A stretch of DNA of 64,000 nucleotides. Origin: Subtercola boreus. Lineage in GTDB: Bacteria; Actinomycetota; Actinomycetes; Actinomycetales; Microbacteriaceae. This document shows positions 15,901-24,286 of the stretch, one piece after another (positions within the stretch are counted from its first letter, which is position 1; each line of letters starts with the position of its first letter). The stretch is from the NCBI RefSeq assembly GCF_003399645.1, contig NZ_NBXD01000014.1:248001-312000 (forward strand), in the 5' to 3' direction. A program made the translations under genes and the position numbers. Below the pieces are notes generated by a model that was not told the origin of the DNA, made no database searches, and worked only from the letters and a program-made list of their open reading frames with translations.

Positions 15901-17656
15901 CGCGGTCTATGACACCGCGATCTCCGACGCCACCGTGGCCCAGCACTACGCGCTGGGTACGCCGGCGCCGGCGAACGCCGCCCCGACCGCGTCGTTCACC
16001 ACGGCCGCGACCGATCTCACCGCCTCCTTCGACGGTTCGGCCTCTGCCGACTCCGACGGAACGGTCACCTCGTATGCCTGGGACTTCGGCGACAGCACCA
16101 CAGGAACCGGTCGCACCACGTCGCACACCTACGCGGCGACCGGAACCTACACGGCGACGCTGACGGTGACCGACAACAAGGGCGCCACGGGTGTCTTCAG
16201 CAACACCGTCTCTGTGACGGCACCGCGCGTGAACGTGGCCCCCACGGCCTCGTTCACCACCGCGATGGCCAACCTGGCCCTCACGGTCGACGGCACCGGA
16301 TCGGCCGACTCCGACGGAACCCTCTCGTCGTATCTCTGGTCGTTCGGTGACAACACCACCGCGACCGGACCGACGCCGCCCGTGCACACCTACGCCGCGG
16401 CGGGCACCTACACCGTCAAGCTCACGGTGACCGACAACGACGGAGCAACCGGGGTCTCGCAGACGACGGTCACCGCCGTGGCCGCGCCGCCGCCGAACGT
16501 TCCGCCGACCGCCGCGTTCTCGTCGACACCGACAAACCTGCAGGTGGCCTTCGACGCCTCCGATTCGGCCGACAGCGACGGAACGATCGCCTCCTATGCG
16601 TGGACCTTCGGTGACGGCACAAACGGAACCGGCAAGACGGTCACCCACACGTATTCCGCAGCCGGCACCTACTCGGTCAAGCTCACCGTGACCGACAACA
16701 AGGGCGCCACTGCGGTGACGACAGGGTCTGTCATGGCCACGGTTCCGCCGCCCGTCAACGTGGCACCCACCGCGTCGATCGACACGACGGTCTCGAACCT
16801 CACCGCCAACCTCAGCGGTGCAGGATCGACGGACTCCGACGGCACCATCGCGTCGTACGCCTGGAACTTCGGTGACACCCAGACGGGCACCGGCAAGACG
16901 GTCTCGCACGTCTACGCCACCGCCGGAACCTACACGGCGACCCTCGTGGTGACCGACAACTCGGGTGCCACCGGAACCGCCACGCAGTCTGTGACCGTGA
17001 CGAACCCGCCCGCCATGCCCTTCGCGCTCGACTCGTTCCAGCGCACCGTGGCCAGCGGCTTCGGTTCGGCAGACGCGGGTGGTGCCTGGACCAAGCAGGG
17101 CGCTGCCACCGACCTCGCGGTGAACAACGGCAGTGCCGTGTTCAAGCTCGGGGCCGCTGGATCCCAGACCGGCGCCTACCTGAACAGCGTCTCGCAGACC
17201 GACACCGACATGCGGGTGCAGTTCAGCCTCGACAAGGCCGCGACCGGTGGTGGCACGTACCTCTACGCCATCGCCCGCAAGGCCTCGACGAACAACGAGT
17301 ACCGCGCCACCATCCGCCTGAAGAACAACGGGACCGCGGCTGTCTCGCTGACCGCCCTGAAGGGCTCGGCCACGGCGGTCACCATCGCCAACGAGGTCGT
17401 CGTGCCCGGCAGCGTGGTGGCGGGAACCAAGCTGAGCGTCCGCGTTCAGGTGACCGGCACCAACCCGACCACCGTCAAGGCGAAGGTGTGGCCCGCGGGC
17501 ACCACCGAGCCGACGGACTGGACGGTGCAGGCGACCGACAGCTACGCCGCGCTGCAGGCACCCGGTGCCCTCGGTCTGGTGAGCTACGTCTCCGGCACGG
17601 CGACGAACGCCCCGCAGCAGGTCACAGTGCAGGAACTGAGTGCCTTCAAACCGTAG
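12926..17656 (+). CDS. Very large secreted surface protein: beta-propeller-like, FN3-like, two LamG, four PKD domains
   Basis: 1576 residues. A signal peptide ends at AQA-D (after Ala32). Residues ~45-450 carry repeated blades such as GSRIYVGGAFTTVNG and TKVVVGGNFTSLGG, typical of WD-like/delta-60 propellers. A fibronectin-III-like module follows (~480-560). Next come two paralogous LamG domains (~562-781 and ~797-1011), each with an ETWF/EAWF strand, SYDRH and GQWHQVV/GIWHQVV. Four tandem PKD domains (~1015-1361) share SDSDGT..SYAW.FGD..TGTG. A C-terminal ~210-residue sandwich begins ALDSFQRTV. There is no LPXTG or terminal helix, so it is released or held non-covalently. It likely binds the polymer made by the surrounding genes, acting as a matrix protein or adhesin (inference). 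Confidence 0.85.
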   Translation: MPLAPLRRSIVVLATIAAVALTSLTAVQSAQADTAPTDPTAATSPPTVSADALPTPQINGVVWSQTIVGNTVYVGGNFTTAQPAGAASGVNTVSRTYVLSYNLTTGALNTSFAPVLNGQVKAVTASPDGSRIYVGGAFTTVNGVNRYRIAALDPTTGAVVTSFAPGTNSTVSAIAATATTVYLGGTFSSIGKDVRNKVAAVNATTGANLSWDPNAAGGDVTALTVSPDRTKVVVGGNFTSLGGSTNPGFGLASTDAVSGAVLSGFAVNNLVRNGGSQASITSLTSDSDSFYGSGYVFGQGGNLEGSFRADWATGTITWVEDCHGDTYSAASTGTALYIAGHPHYCGNIGGFQQTPQPWVFHRALAFSKSATQTITNDPLGYYNFAGNPAPTLLNWYPDFNTGTFTGQSQGPWSVAANSQYVVYGGEFTQVNGKRQQGLTRFAVRSIAPNKEGPLNAGALFKPSVVSLAAGTARVSFTANSDRDNENLTYAVYRNGNLTTPVYTTTAASSVWKTPNLGFTDTGLTPGATYSYRVRATDPLGNTVIGDSVSVAVTSAATSAYTSAIQNDSASSFWRLGEASGTTVYDWSGFNDQVAGAGVTRGTSGAIGNDTNTASTFSGDSTGFSSTQTAVAGPQTFSLETWFRTTTTAGGKIVGFGNSSTGTSSSYDRHIYMTTDGHINFGVYNGNTQVLQSANALNDGQWHQVVGTLSSTGMQLFVDGVRVGTRSDTTSAQAYDGFWRIGGDSSWSGSNFFAGDIDDTAVYSQVLNKQQVDTHYVASGRASKLPQPPTDNYGNRVFTDAPSVYWRLNDAAGSTVAADSSQGLDPGVISGGVTLGAAGALAGNPDKAAQFDGQSGVIATSARIANPQTYSIEAWFNTTTTVGGKIIGFGSNQTGTSGSYDRHVYLQDNGQLVFGTYTGQLNTITTPGSYNDGIWHQVVASQSSGGLKLYVDGVLIGTNPQTQAQPYDGYWRIGGDNTWGSSSAFLNGTIDEAAVYDTAISDATVAQHYALGTPAPANAAPTASFTTAATDLTASFDGSASADSDGTVTSYAWDFGDSTTGTGRTTSHTYAATGTYTATLTVTDNKGATGVFSNTVSVTAPRVNVAPTASFTTAMANLALTVDGTGSADSDGTLSSYLWSFGDNTTATGPTPPVHTYAAAGTYTVKLTVTDNDGATGVSQTTVTAVAAPPPNVPPTAAFSSTPTNLQVAFDASDSADSDGTIASYAWTFGDGTNGTGKTVTHTYSAAGTYSVKLTVTDNKGATAVTTGSVMATVPPPVNVAPTASIDTTVSNLTANLSGAGSTDSDGTIASYAWNFGDTQTGTGKTVSHVYATAGTYTATLVVTDNSGATGTATQSVTVTNPPAMPFALDSFQRTVASGFGSADAGGAWTKQGAATDLAVNNGSAVFKLGAAGSQTGAYLNSVSQTDTDMRVQFSLDKAATGGGTYLYAIARKASTNNEYRATIRLKNNGTAAVSLTALKGSATAVTIANEVVVPGSVVAGTKLSVRVQVTGTNPTTVKAKVWPAGTTEPTDWTVQATDSYAALQAPGALGLVSYVSGTATNAPQQVTVQELSAFKP

Positions 17657-18698
17657 GCGCCGGCGCACGAATGACAGCTTCGTCGTTCAGCAGTCCTTCC
17701 CTGTCCCCCGCCCGACCACGAATCCCTACCTGGTGATGCTGGCTTCGAGTCTCGACTCGATCGCCGGTGTCACGGTGCGGAACTTCACGTGGCGGGGGGC
17801 GCTGCTGGGCAGTTACGACGTGTTCCACGTGCACTGGCCCGAGATTCTGGTGGCGGGCCACAGCCCGCTGAAGGCCCTGGTGCGGCAGGCCCTCACGGTG
17901 CTGCTGCTGCTCAGACTCGCGGTCACGCGCACCCCCATCGTGCGCACTCTGCACAACCTCGAACTGCCCTCGGGCATCTCGGGGCGGGAGCGCGCGCTGC
18001 TGAGGCTGTTCGAGCGCCAGACGGACCTCTTCATCCGGCTGAACCCCGAGACGCCGGTTCGGGATGACCGGCAGTACGCCCTCATACCCCACGGCCACTA
18101 CCGCGACTGGTTCGCCGCGTATCCGCAGCGCGAGAGCGTCGAAGGCCGGTTCGTCTACTTCGGGCTCATCCGCCGGTACAAAGGGGTCGACACCCTTCTC
18201 GACGCCTTCCGGCAGCTGCCGGGAGACGTCAGTCTGCACGCCGCCGGGCGGCCGTCGACCGTCGAGCGCGCCGACGACCTCCGTCGGCGCGCGGCGGGCG
18301 ACGACCGTATCGATCTGACTCTGGAGTTCCTCGACGACGGCCGGCTGGTCGACACCGTGACCCAGGCGTCGCTCGTGGTGCTGCCCTACACCGAGATGCA
18401 CAACTCCGGCGGCGCGCTGACGGCCCTGTCGCTCTGCCGGCCGGTGCTGCTGCCGGCGAATCCGGTCAACGAGCGCCTGAACGCCGAGGTCGGTCCGGGC
18501 TGGGTGTACCAGTACCACGGTGCCCTCACGCCCGAGGTTCTCGCCACGACCCTGGCCGAGGTCGCGAGTCGCGGCCCGATCGCCCCACCGTGCCTCGACG
18601 CCCGGGAGTGGCGGGCCGCCGGTCTGCTGCACTACTCGGCGTACCTGCAGGCGACGAACGCCCAGGCCATCCGACAGCTCGACGCGGCACGGGGGTGA
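17640..18698 (+). CDS. Glycosyltransferase, GT-B fold (GumK/GT4-like)
   Basis: 352 residues. The N-terminal SFPVPRPTTNPYLVMLASSL and YDVFHVHWPEIL match actinobacterial exopolysaccharide glycosyltransferases. The C-terminal half has FVYFGLIRRYKGVDTLLDAF and the acceptor/donor-loop ending LPYTEMHNSGGALTALSLCRPVLLP. The GTG at 17640 is used because the homology starts before any ATG in this frame. It overlaps the LamG/PKD gene by 17 nt, so the two are probably coupled. It is a cytoplasmic membrane-face enzyme that transfers one sugar to the lipid-linked repeat unit; donor and linkage are unknown. Confidence 0.78.
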   Translation: MPSNRRRRRTNDSFVVQQSFPVPRPTTNPYLVMLASSLDSIAGVTVRNFTWRGALLGSYDVFHVHWPEILVAGHSPLKALVRQALTVLLLLRLAVTRTPIVRTLHNLELPSGISGRERALLRLFERQTDLFIRLNPETPVRDDRQYALIPHGHYRDWFAAYPQRESVEGRFVYFGLIRRYKGVDTLLDAFRQLPGDVSLHAAGRPSTVERADDLRRRAAGDDRIDLTLEFLDDGRLVDTVTQASLVVLPYTEMHNSGGALTALSLCRPVLLPANPVNERLNAEVGPGWVYQYHGALTPEVLATTLAEVASRGPIAPPCLDAREWRAAGLLHYSAYLQATNAQAIRQLDAARG

Positions 18699-18736
18699 GC
18701 ACGGTGCGCTCCCCCGCCCCCTCCGTCGCCACCGCC

Positions 18737-19744
18737 TCAGCCCCTGCGGTACTCCCGGTAGGTGTAGCCCCACGCCCCGCTCACCATGCCGGCGCCCCGC
18801 GCGAGGGTGCGCGTTCCGCGTGCCCGGTGCGAGAGCCTTCCGAGCGCGATTCCCACCAGGATCTGGGCGACACCGCCGGCCGCGCGCACCGAGCCGCGGG
18901 CGGTCAGCCCGAGCTTCGCGCGCAGGGTGCCCAGGCGCCCGTGGGTCAGCATCAGCGTCGTGAGGCTCCAGCTGTTGCCGCTCGAGAACGCGCGGAGCAC
19001 CACCCAGCGCTTCGTGGTGCGCGCCCGGGGTACGACATCGACCACGCCGGCTCCGGCCGCCCAGAACATGGTTCCACCCCGGTTCAGAATCTCGCGGGTG
19101 AACAGGGTGTCCTCACCCCCGGTCACGCCCAGCGCGGTGTCGAAGCTCAGGCCCCAGTGCCTCACCCGGCCCAGGTCGAGCAGCAGGTTGTTGGTCGCGG
19201 CGACGGCGATGGGGGTGCGGTCGGGGAGGCTCCGGCGCTCGAAGTACCGGCCCGCCGTGATCCAGCGACCCGGTCGCACCTCGTACTCGGAGACGACGGG
19301 GCCGGCGACGGCCGCGGCCCCGGTTGCCCGCTGCACCTCGATCAGCGAGGCCAGCCAGTTCACGCTCGGCCGTTCGTCGTCATCGATGAAGACGAGCAGG
19401 TCGGCCGAGCCACCCTCGACCAGCGCCCGGTTGCGCGCTGCCGCAATGCCCGGGGTCGGTTCATGGATGTACGTCACCGCCGCTCGGTCGGTCTCCCCGA
19501 GCGAGGCGACGATGGTCTCGAGGGGGGCGGCCGCCGAACCGGCGGGATCGTTGTCGACCACCAGCACAGAACCGGCGACGGCCCGCGCCACAGCCCGCAA
19601 CTGCTCGACGACGAGCGGTACGATCTGCTGCAGGTCGCCTGGCCTTCTGAACGTCAGCACGGCCACCACCAGCGTGGGCAGTGGCCCGGCAGGAAGCGTC
19701 ACATCGGTCTCGGGCACGGTTTCGTCGGAGTTCATCACGCCCAT
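18737..19744 (-). CDS. Family 2 glycosyltransferase
   Basis: 335 residues of GT-A fold. The N-terminal VVAVLTFRRPGDLQQIVPLV leads to nucleotide-binding VLVVDNDP, then GIAAARNRAL and the metal-binding LLVFIDDDERP, and later the acceptor region WGLSFDTALGVTGGEDTLF. These are hallmarks of GT2 inverting transferases, related to rhamnosyl- and galactosyltransferases. A weakly hydrophobic C-terminal segment (VRAAGGVAQILVGIALG) may touch the membrane. Its start lies 26 nt from the divergent GT2 gene at 19771, so the two may share a control region. Its 3' end faces the GT at 17640-18698 across 38 nt. Confidence 0.85.
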   Translation of the reverse strand: MGVMNSDETVPETDVTLPAGPLPTLVVAVLTFRRPGDLQQIVPLVVEQLRAVARAVAGSVLVVDNDPAGSAAAPLETIVASLGETDRAAVTYIHEPTPGIAAARNRALVEGGSADLLVFIDDDERPSVNWLASLIEVQRATGAAAVAGPVVSEYEVRPGRWITAGRYFERRSLPDRTPIAVAATNNLLLDLGRVRHWGLSFDTALGVTGGEDTLFTREILNRGGTMFWAAGAGVVDVVPRARTTKRWVVLRAFSSGNSWSLTTLMLTHGRLGTLRAKLGLTARGSVRAAGGVAQILVGIALGRLSHRARGTRTLARGAGMVSGAWGYTYREYRRG

Positions 19745-19770
19745 TATCCCGCGTCAACAGGAGTCACATC

Positions 19771-20745
19771 ATGACCGCGCCCACTTTCTCCCAGCTCGCG
19801 ATCGTGGTGGTGAACTACGGTTCCACGGCGCTGCTCGAGGCGAACCTCGCTCCCCTCACGCGCCGGCAGCCCGACCTCACCGTTGTGATCGTCGACAACT
19901 ATTCGACCGACACCGAGCGGGCGCGCCTCGTCGCGACGGCGGCGCGGGAGGGCTGGCACACCGTGCTGCCCACGGGCAACACCGGCTTCGGTGGCGGGAT
20001 GAACCGGGGCGTGCTCCAGGCGGAGCAGCTCGGCGCCCAGCTGCTGCTCCTGCTGAACCCCGACGTGGAGATCGCGGAGGCCGCGCTGCGGCTTCTGCTC
20101 GAGACGAGTGCCGAGCATCCTGAAGCCCTGCTCTCCCCCCAGATCCTCCGCCCCGACGGCTCGGTGTGGTTCAACGGGTCGGACCTCTACCTCACCGATG
20201 GCCGCATCCGTTCGGCCCGTCGCCGTGTCGCGACGAACACGATGGCCATCGAACCCTGGCTGAGCGGCGCCTGCCTGTTGATGACGCGGGAACTCTGGCG
20301 AAAAACCGGAGGATTCGACGAACAGTACTTCCTCTACTGGGAAGATGTCGACTTCTCGCACCGGGTCGCCTCGGCCGGCGGAACCCTGCGGGTCGTCTCC
20401 GATGCCGTCGCCGTTCACGCCGAGGGTGGCACTCAACAGGGCGGCGGGTATTCGCACAGCGGCGAGGCGAAGTCGAACACCTACTACTACTACAACGTGC
20501 GCAACCGGCTGCTGTTCGCCGTGCGCCACCTCGACGACACCGATCTCGTGCGCTGGACGGCGCTGACGCGCGCCATTGCGTGGGAGATCCTACTTCAGGG
20601 TGGCCGACGCCAGTTCACCCGGTCGCTCTCACCGCTCGTGGCGGCCTACCGGGGCGCGCGCGACGGGCGACGGATGGTCAAAGACGAGCTGCGCGCACGC
20701 CGGCGTCGGGCGCGGGCGCTGGGTCGCGATATCGTAACCCGGTGA
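19771..20745 (+). CDS. Family 2 glycosyltransferase (rhamnosyltransferase-like)
   Basis: 324 residues. The ATG at 19771 has AGGAG about 8 nt upstream. The frame is open earlier but non-homologous. Motifs are LAIVVVNYGS, VVIVDNYSTD, LPTGNTGFGGGMNRG, LLLLNPDVEI (metal-binding), WLSGACLLMTRELW and GGFDEQYFLYWEDVDFSHRV (catalytic ED). This is the pattern of bacterial WbbL/rhamnosyltransferase-type GT2 proteins. It converges on the GT gene at 20678-21775 and their coding ends overlap by 68 nt. Confidence 0.87.
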   Translation: MTAPTFSQLAIVVVNYGSTALLEANLAPLTRRQPDLTVVIVDNYSTDTERARLVATAAREGWHTVLPTGNTGFGGGMNRGVLQAEQLGAQLLLLLNPDVEIAEAALRLLLETSAEHPEALLSPQILRPDGSVWFNGSDLYLTDGRIRSARRRVATNTMAIEPWLSGACLLMTRELWRKTGGFDEQYFLYWEDVDFSHRVASAGGTLRVVSDAVAVHAEGGTQQGGGYSHSGEAKSNTYYYYNVRNRLLFAVRHLDDTDLVRWTALTRAIAWEILLQGGRRQFTRSLSPLVAAYRGARDGRRMVKDELRARRRRARALGRDIVTR

Positions 20746-21775
20746 GGGCGGCGAGCTCGCGCACCATGTGCGAGGTCGTCAGACCCTGCTCGACCGCCCG
20801 GCGGCCGGCCGCACCGAAGGTCGCGGCGAGAGCGGGATCGGCGAGCAGCTCGAGAACCCGCGCCGCGAGAACCGCCGGGTCGCCCACCGGGGTGAGGTAG
20901 CCGGTCTCGCCGTCGAAGACGTAGTCCTCGATGCCCGGGGTGCGGGTCATCACCACGGGGCGCGCGGTTGCCATGGCCTCCAGGCTCACCGTCATGCCCG
21001 AGGCGTGCAGGTTCTCGCGGGTGGCGATCGCCACCACACTCGCCCGGGCGTACAGCGCGGCCAGTTCGCGGTGGCTCACTCGCGGGAGGGTTCTGACGCC
21101 GTCGGGCGGAGTGAGCGCGCTGGAGGTCTGCACGACGATCTCGGTGTGGGGTGACCGCTCGTGCACGAGGGCGAGGGCCGCGAAGAGGGTGGCGGTGTCT
21201 CGGTCCCTGTCGCCTCCGACGCTCAGCACCAGGGGCCGCTCCGCGGCGGGGGCGGGTGTGAAGAAGGCCTCGTCGACGCCGAAGCGGAAGAACCCCACGG
21301 GCGGACCGTCTTCGCCGACGAGGCGCTGAACAGCATCCTGTTGCCCCCGGCTGATCACCCAGAGACCGTTCATCCGACGAAGAACCTGGCGCATCGTACC
21401 GATCTCTCCGCCCCGGGCGAGAATGTCGGTGACCCAGATGACCCCGCTGTACATCTCCTCGACCGGTTGGTTGATGCTCATGCGCCGGGCGGCATTCTCG
21501 TCCCAGGTGAGGCCGAGGTGGCGTACCGCACCGTTCGGCGCCTCGGGGCCGTGGGCACGTCGTGGCGGGGCGAGTCGGTCGCGCAGCCGGCTGCGCAGAA
21601 CGGATGCCCGGCTGGGCTCTGCGCTCGAGGTGGCCGTCAGCGCGTCGGTGTAGTGCCGCAGTTCGTCGAGCCCGTAGGGCCAGAAGCCCGGAACCTCACC
21701 CGCGGTGTGCCGATGCTGCCAGGCCGGAATGTCGCGTTCGTTCGGAAACACGAACTGCACCGCCGTGTCAGACAT
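20678..21775 (-). CDS. GT-B fold glycosyltransferase (family 1/4)
   Basis: 365 residues. The C-terminal half carries PLVLSVGGDRDRDTATLFAALALV and the donor-binding signature ASGMTVSLEAMATARPVVMTRTPGIEDYVFDGETGYLTPVGDP, typical of GT4. The N-terminal half is diverged and has no Rossmann-like GG motif at the start. It is the last gene of the nine-gene minus-strand EPS operon and overlaps the flippase gene by 8 nt. The specific sugar is unknown. Confidence 0.83.
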   Translation of the reverse strand: MSDTAVQFVFPNERDIPAWQHRHTAGEVPGFWPYGLDELRHYTDALTATSSAEPSRASVLRSRLRDRLAPPRRAHGPEAPNGAVRHLGLTWDENAARRMSINQPVEEMYSGVIWVTDILARGGEIGTMRQVLRRMNGLWVISRGQQDAVQRLVGEDGPPVGFFRFGVDEAFFTPAPAAERPLVLSVGGDRDRDTATLFAALALVHERSPHTEIVVQTSSALTPPDGVRTLPRVSHRELAALYARASVVAIATRENLHASGMTVSLEAMATARPVVMTRTPGIEDYVFDGETGYLTPVGDPAVLAARVLELLADPALAATFGAAGRRAVEQGLTTSHMVRELAALTGLRYRDPAPAPDAGVRAARL

Positions 21776-23138
21776 TCTGGCTCTCCCGCTCGGGGCTCTG
21801 TTCGACGTCCTTCAGCAGCTGGCGCCGCGCGGCCACGTCGCGCGACACGTACCAGAGGTTCGGCACCACCTGGCAGAGCGCGACCGCGACCGACGAACCC
21901 ACGACGGGCCCGGCCGCACCGATGATGCCGATGAGCCACCAGGAGAGTCCGATGTTCAGAGGGATCATGATGAGCACGGGAACGACCTGGAAGACGAGTC
22001 CGCGCTTGTCGGTCATGTACATGCCGATCGGGTACTTCGCCGCCTGCAGCCCGACGAAGACCACGAAAGCCAGAAGCAGCCAGCCGCCGAGCTGGATCCG
22101 GCCGCCCGAGACGAACTGGGCGAGATACGGCGACAGAACGGCGAGGGCCCCGCCCATCACCAGCCCACCGGCGAGGAACCACAGCGTGGCCACTGCGGGA
22201 GACTCGACGCGGTTGGCCGAGCGGGCGGCGGCGTAGATGGGCCACAGTGCGAGACCGGCGGCCGCGATCGTCTGCAGCACGATGCCGAAGAGCTGGGAGG
22301 CGAGGTTGTACTCGGCGAGCTGCTCGACGGTGCCCAGATGGCTGAGCAGCAGTCGCCCGGTCTGCATGGCGATCGGCAGGGCGACCATCTGCACGAGCAT
22401 CGGCCACGCCAGCCCGAGCGCCGAGACGCCCCGGTAGCTCTTCACATGCGGAATCTCGCGGAGGGCAGCACCGACCTGCGGCTTCAGCGCCCGCGCGGCG
22501 ACGATGAGGCATATCACCGAGACGAGGGCGTTCGCGATGTAGGAGACCACGGCGAGGTAGGTGCCGGCCGGAACCATGAGCACCACGAAGGCACCCACGA
22601 CGAGGAACATGAATGGTGCGACGACGGCCTGGCTGGCCACCTGGGTGGTGGTCTTCTTCAGCCCGACGAGGATGCGCTGGCCCACGGTCAGCGGAATGAC
22701 CAGACCGAAGACGGCGATGCAGAGAAAGGCGGCGACGTCTCCGCCGTTGGGCATCAGGCCCTTGCCGAGCAGCACCGGCCACCAGCCGGCGATCGTGATG
22801 ACGGCGCCGATCGTGACCATGATGCCGCCCGACACGATCAGGATGCGGAACGCGGTCACGATCGTGCGACGAACGTAGTCGTCGGTCTTCGGAGCGGCCG
22901 ATCCCGCCACCGCGTTGATGACCACGGCGGCGATACCGAGGTCGGCGAACGGCAACAGCGTCGGAAAGCTCGAGAGCAGGCCGTACTGGGCGTACGCGTC
23001 GACACCGAAGTTCTGGATGATCATCCGGCTCGTGATGATGCCCAGGATGCCGGCGACCGCCATCACCGCGACCTTCGCCACCGCGGCGCTCCCCACCAGG
23101 GAGAAGGTGCCGCCGCGGCGGGGTCTGGCGTGGACCAT
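21768..23138 (-). CDS. Wzx-type polysaccharide flippase
   Basis: 456 residues, about 12 to 14 hydrophobic segments, MATE/MOP superfamily organisation. It begins with the helix SAAVAKVAVMAVAGILGIITSRMIIQNFG, a common first helix of polysaccharide exporters. The family flips undecaprenyl-linked repeat units outward for Wzy polymerisation, matching the Wzy-like protein at 10807-12156. It overlaps the upstream GT by 1 nt and the downstream GT by 8 nt, so it is part of one operon. Confidence 0.82.
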   Translation of the reverse strand: MVHARPRRGGTFSLVGSAAVAKVAVMAVAGILGIITSRMIIQNFGVDAYAQYGLLSSFPTLLPFADLGIAAVVINAVAGSAAPKTDDYVRRTIVTAFRILIVSGGIMVTIGAVITIAGWWPVLLGKGLMPNGGDVAAFLCIAVFGLVIPLTVGQRILVGLKKTTTQVASQAVVAPFMFLVVGAFVVLMVPAGTYLAVVSYIANALVSVICLIVAARALKPQVGAALREIPHVKSYRGVSALGLAWPMLVQMVALPIAMQTGRLLLSHLGTVEQLAEYNLASQLFGIVLQTIAAAGLALWPIYAAARSANRVESPAVATLWFLAGGLVMGGALAVLSPYLAQFVSGGRIQLGGWLLLAFVVFVGLQAAKYPIGMYMTDKRGLVFQVVPVLIMIPLNIGLSWWLIGIIGAAGPVVGSSVAVALCQVVPNLWYVSRDVAARRQLLKDVEQSPERESQNV

Positions 23139-24286
23139 CAGGTGTACACCCGCACGAGGTCGGTGATCGTGGGGGTGCTGGAGAACATCCAGTCGTCTGC
23201 GGCCAGCCGGCCGTCGCGGGCGGGGAGGCTCGAGAGCACGTCGGCCGCGGAGCGGTCGGCGTCGAGCAGTTGCACGATCGCCACGGCGAGTTCCGGGCTC
23301 GACTTCGGATCGCTCACGACGGCGTGCCGGTTGGCGCTCAGCCAGTCGGCGAGCCCGGTCTCTCCGGTCGTCGCGACGACCAGGCCGTGCGACAGGCCCT
23401 CGACGATCGGCAGGCCGACCTGTTCGCGCCAGGTGGGGCTCGGCTGTGAGGGCAGCACGAGCACCCGGGCCTCGTTCAGCGCCTGGGAGATGCGCTGGCG
23501 ATCGGGGTCGATCTCGACGGTGATGCCGGGAAAGAGCCGGGCCACGGCCAGCACGTTGTCTTCGAGCACACCCTTTCCGATGATCGTGAGGCTCGCGCCG
23601 GGGCGGAGGCGCACGACGTGCGGCCAGGCCTCGAGCAGAACCCGGATGCCCTTCCGCTCGCTGAAGGCGCCGACGAACGCCACGCGGCCGTCGATGCGGT
23701 CGCTCTCGGCTGCACCCGGGGCCGGTGACGGGAGGGCGGGAATGACGAGCGAACTGGACTTCAGATCGACCTCGCCGAGCACGTTCTCGTACGTCTCCCG
23801 CGCGGCGCTGGTGCCGAAGGCGGCACGGTCGACGCGCTTGAAGACCGCACGGGCGATCACGCGCTCGAGGCGTCGCCTTACCCGCGAGCGTGCTCGGTGC
23901 GGCTGCACGGCGAACGGGTCGGCGTTTCCGATGGCGTAGGTGACGACCGTGGTGCGCGGCCGGCCGGCCAGGCGGCGCAGCTCCAGTGCGAGCAGCGCCA
24001 GAGAGGTCGCGGGCAGGCTCGAGAGCATCAGCGGTTCGTTGATCTCCAGCGTCTCGACCGGTGAGCGCAGAATCAGCAGGGCGCCGCTGAGCAGGCCGAC
24101 CCTGACGAGCTGCTGGTCCTTCGCGATGGCCTCTTCGAAGTCGTAGCGCTTCACGCGGTACAGGATGCTGGCGGGCTGCAGTTCGCGGGCCCGCTCGAGG
24201 TGCGCGGTGCGCACGGATTCGTACAGCCGCACCCGCGGCTGCAGCACCGGGCGTGAGGGTGCGCTCATCGCGCGACGTGCGTTCAC
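23138..24286 (-). CDS. Family 4 glycosyltransferase
   Basis: 382 residues. The C-terminal half has VAFVGAFSERKGIRVLLEAWPHV and the donor-site signature WREQVGLPIVEGLSHGLVVATTGETGLADWL. The N-terminal half is unusual and lacks the common glycine-rich opening. It contains an Arg-rich stretch (QPHRARSRVRRRLERVIARAVFKRV) that could contact the membrane. The GTG start is fused to the TGA of the BY-kinase-like gene as GTGA. It is part of the minus-strand EPS operon; donor and acceptor are unknown. Confidence 0.82.
   Translation of the reverse strand: MNARRAMSAPSRPVLQPRVRLYESVRTAHLERARELQPASILYRVKRYDFEEAIAKDQQLVRVGLLSGALLILRSPVETLEINEPLMLSSLPATSLALLALELRRLAGRPRTTVVTYAIGNADPFAVQPHRARSRVRRRLERVIARAVFKRVDRAAFGTSAARETYENVLGEVDLKSSSLVIPALPSPAPGAAESDRIDGRVAFVGAFSERKGIRVLLEAWPHVVRLRPGASLTIIGKGVLEDNVLAVARLFPGITVEIDPDRQRISQALNEARVLVLPSQPSPTWREQVGLPIVEGLSHGLVVATTGETGLADWLSANRHAVVSDPKSSPELAVAIVQLLDADRSAADVLSSLPARDGRLAADDWMFSSTPTITDLVRVYT

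Noticed and set aside
14447-17668. 1073-codon open frame opposite the LamG/PKD gene
   Set aside because: Its Arg/Gly/Val-rich sequence is the antisense of the repetitive surface-protein gene and has no domain pattern.
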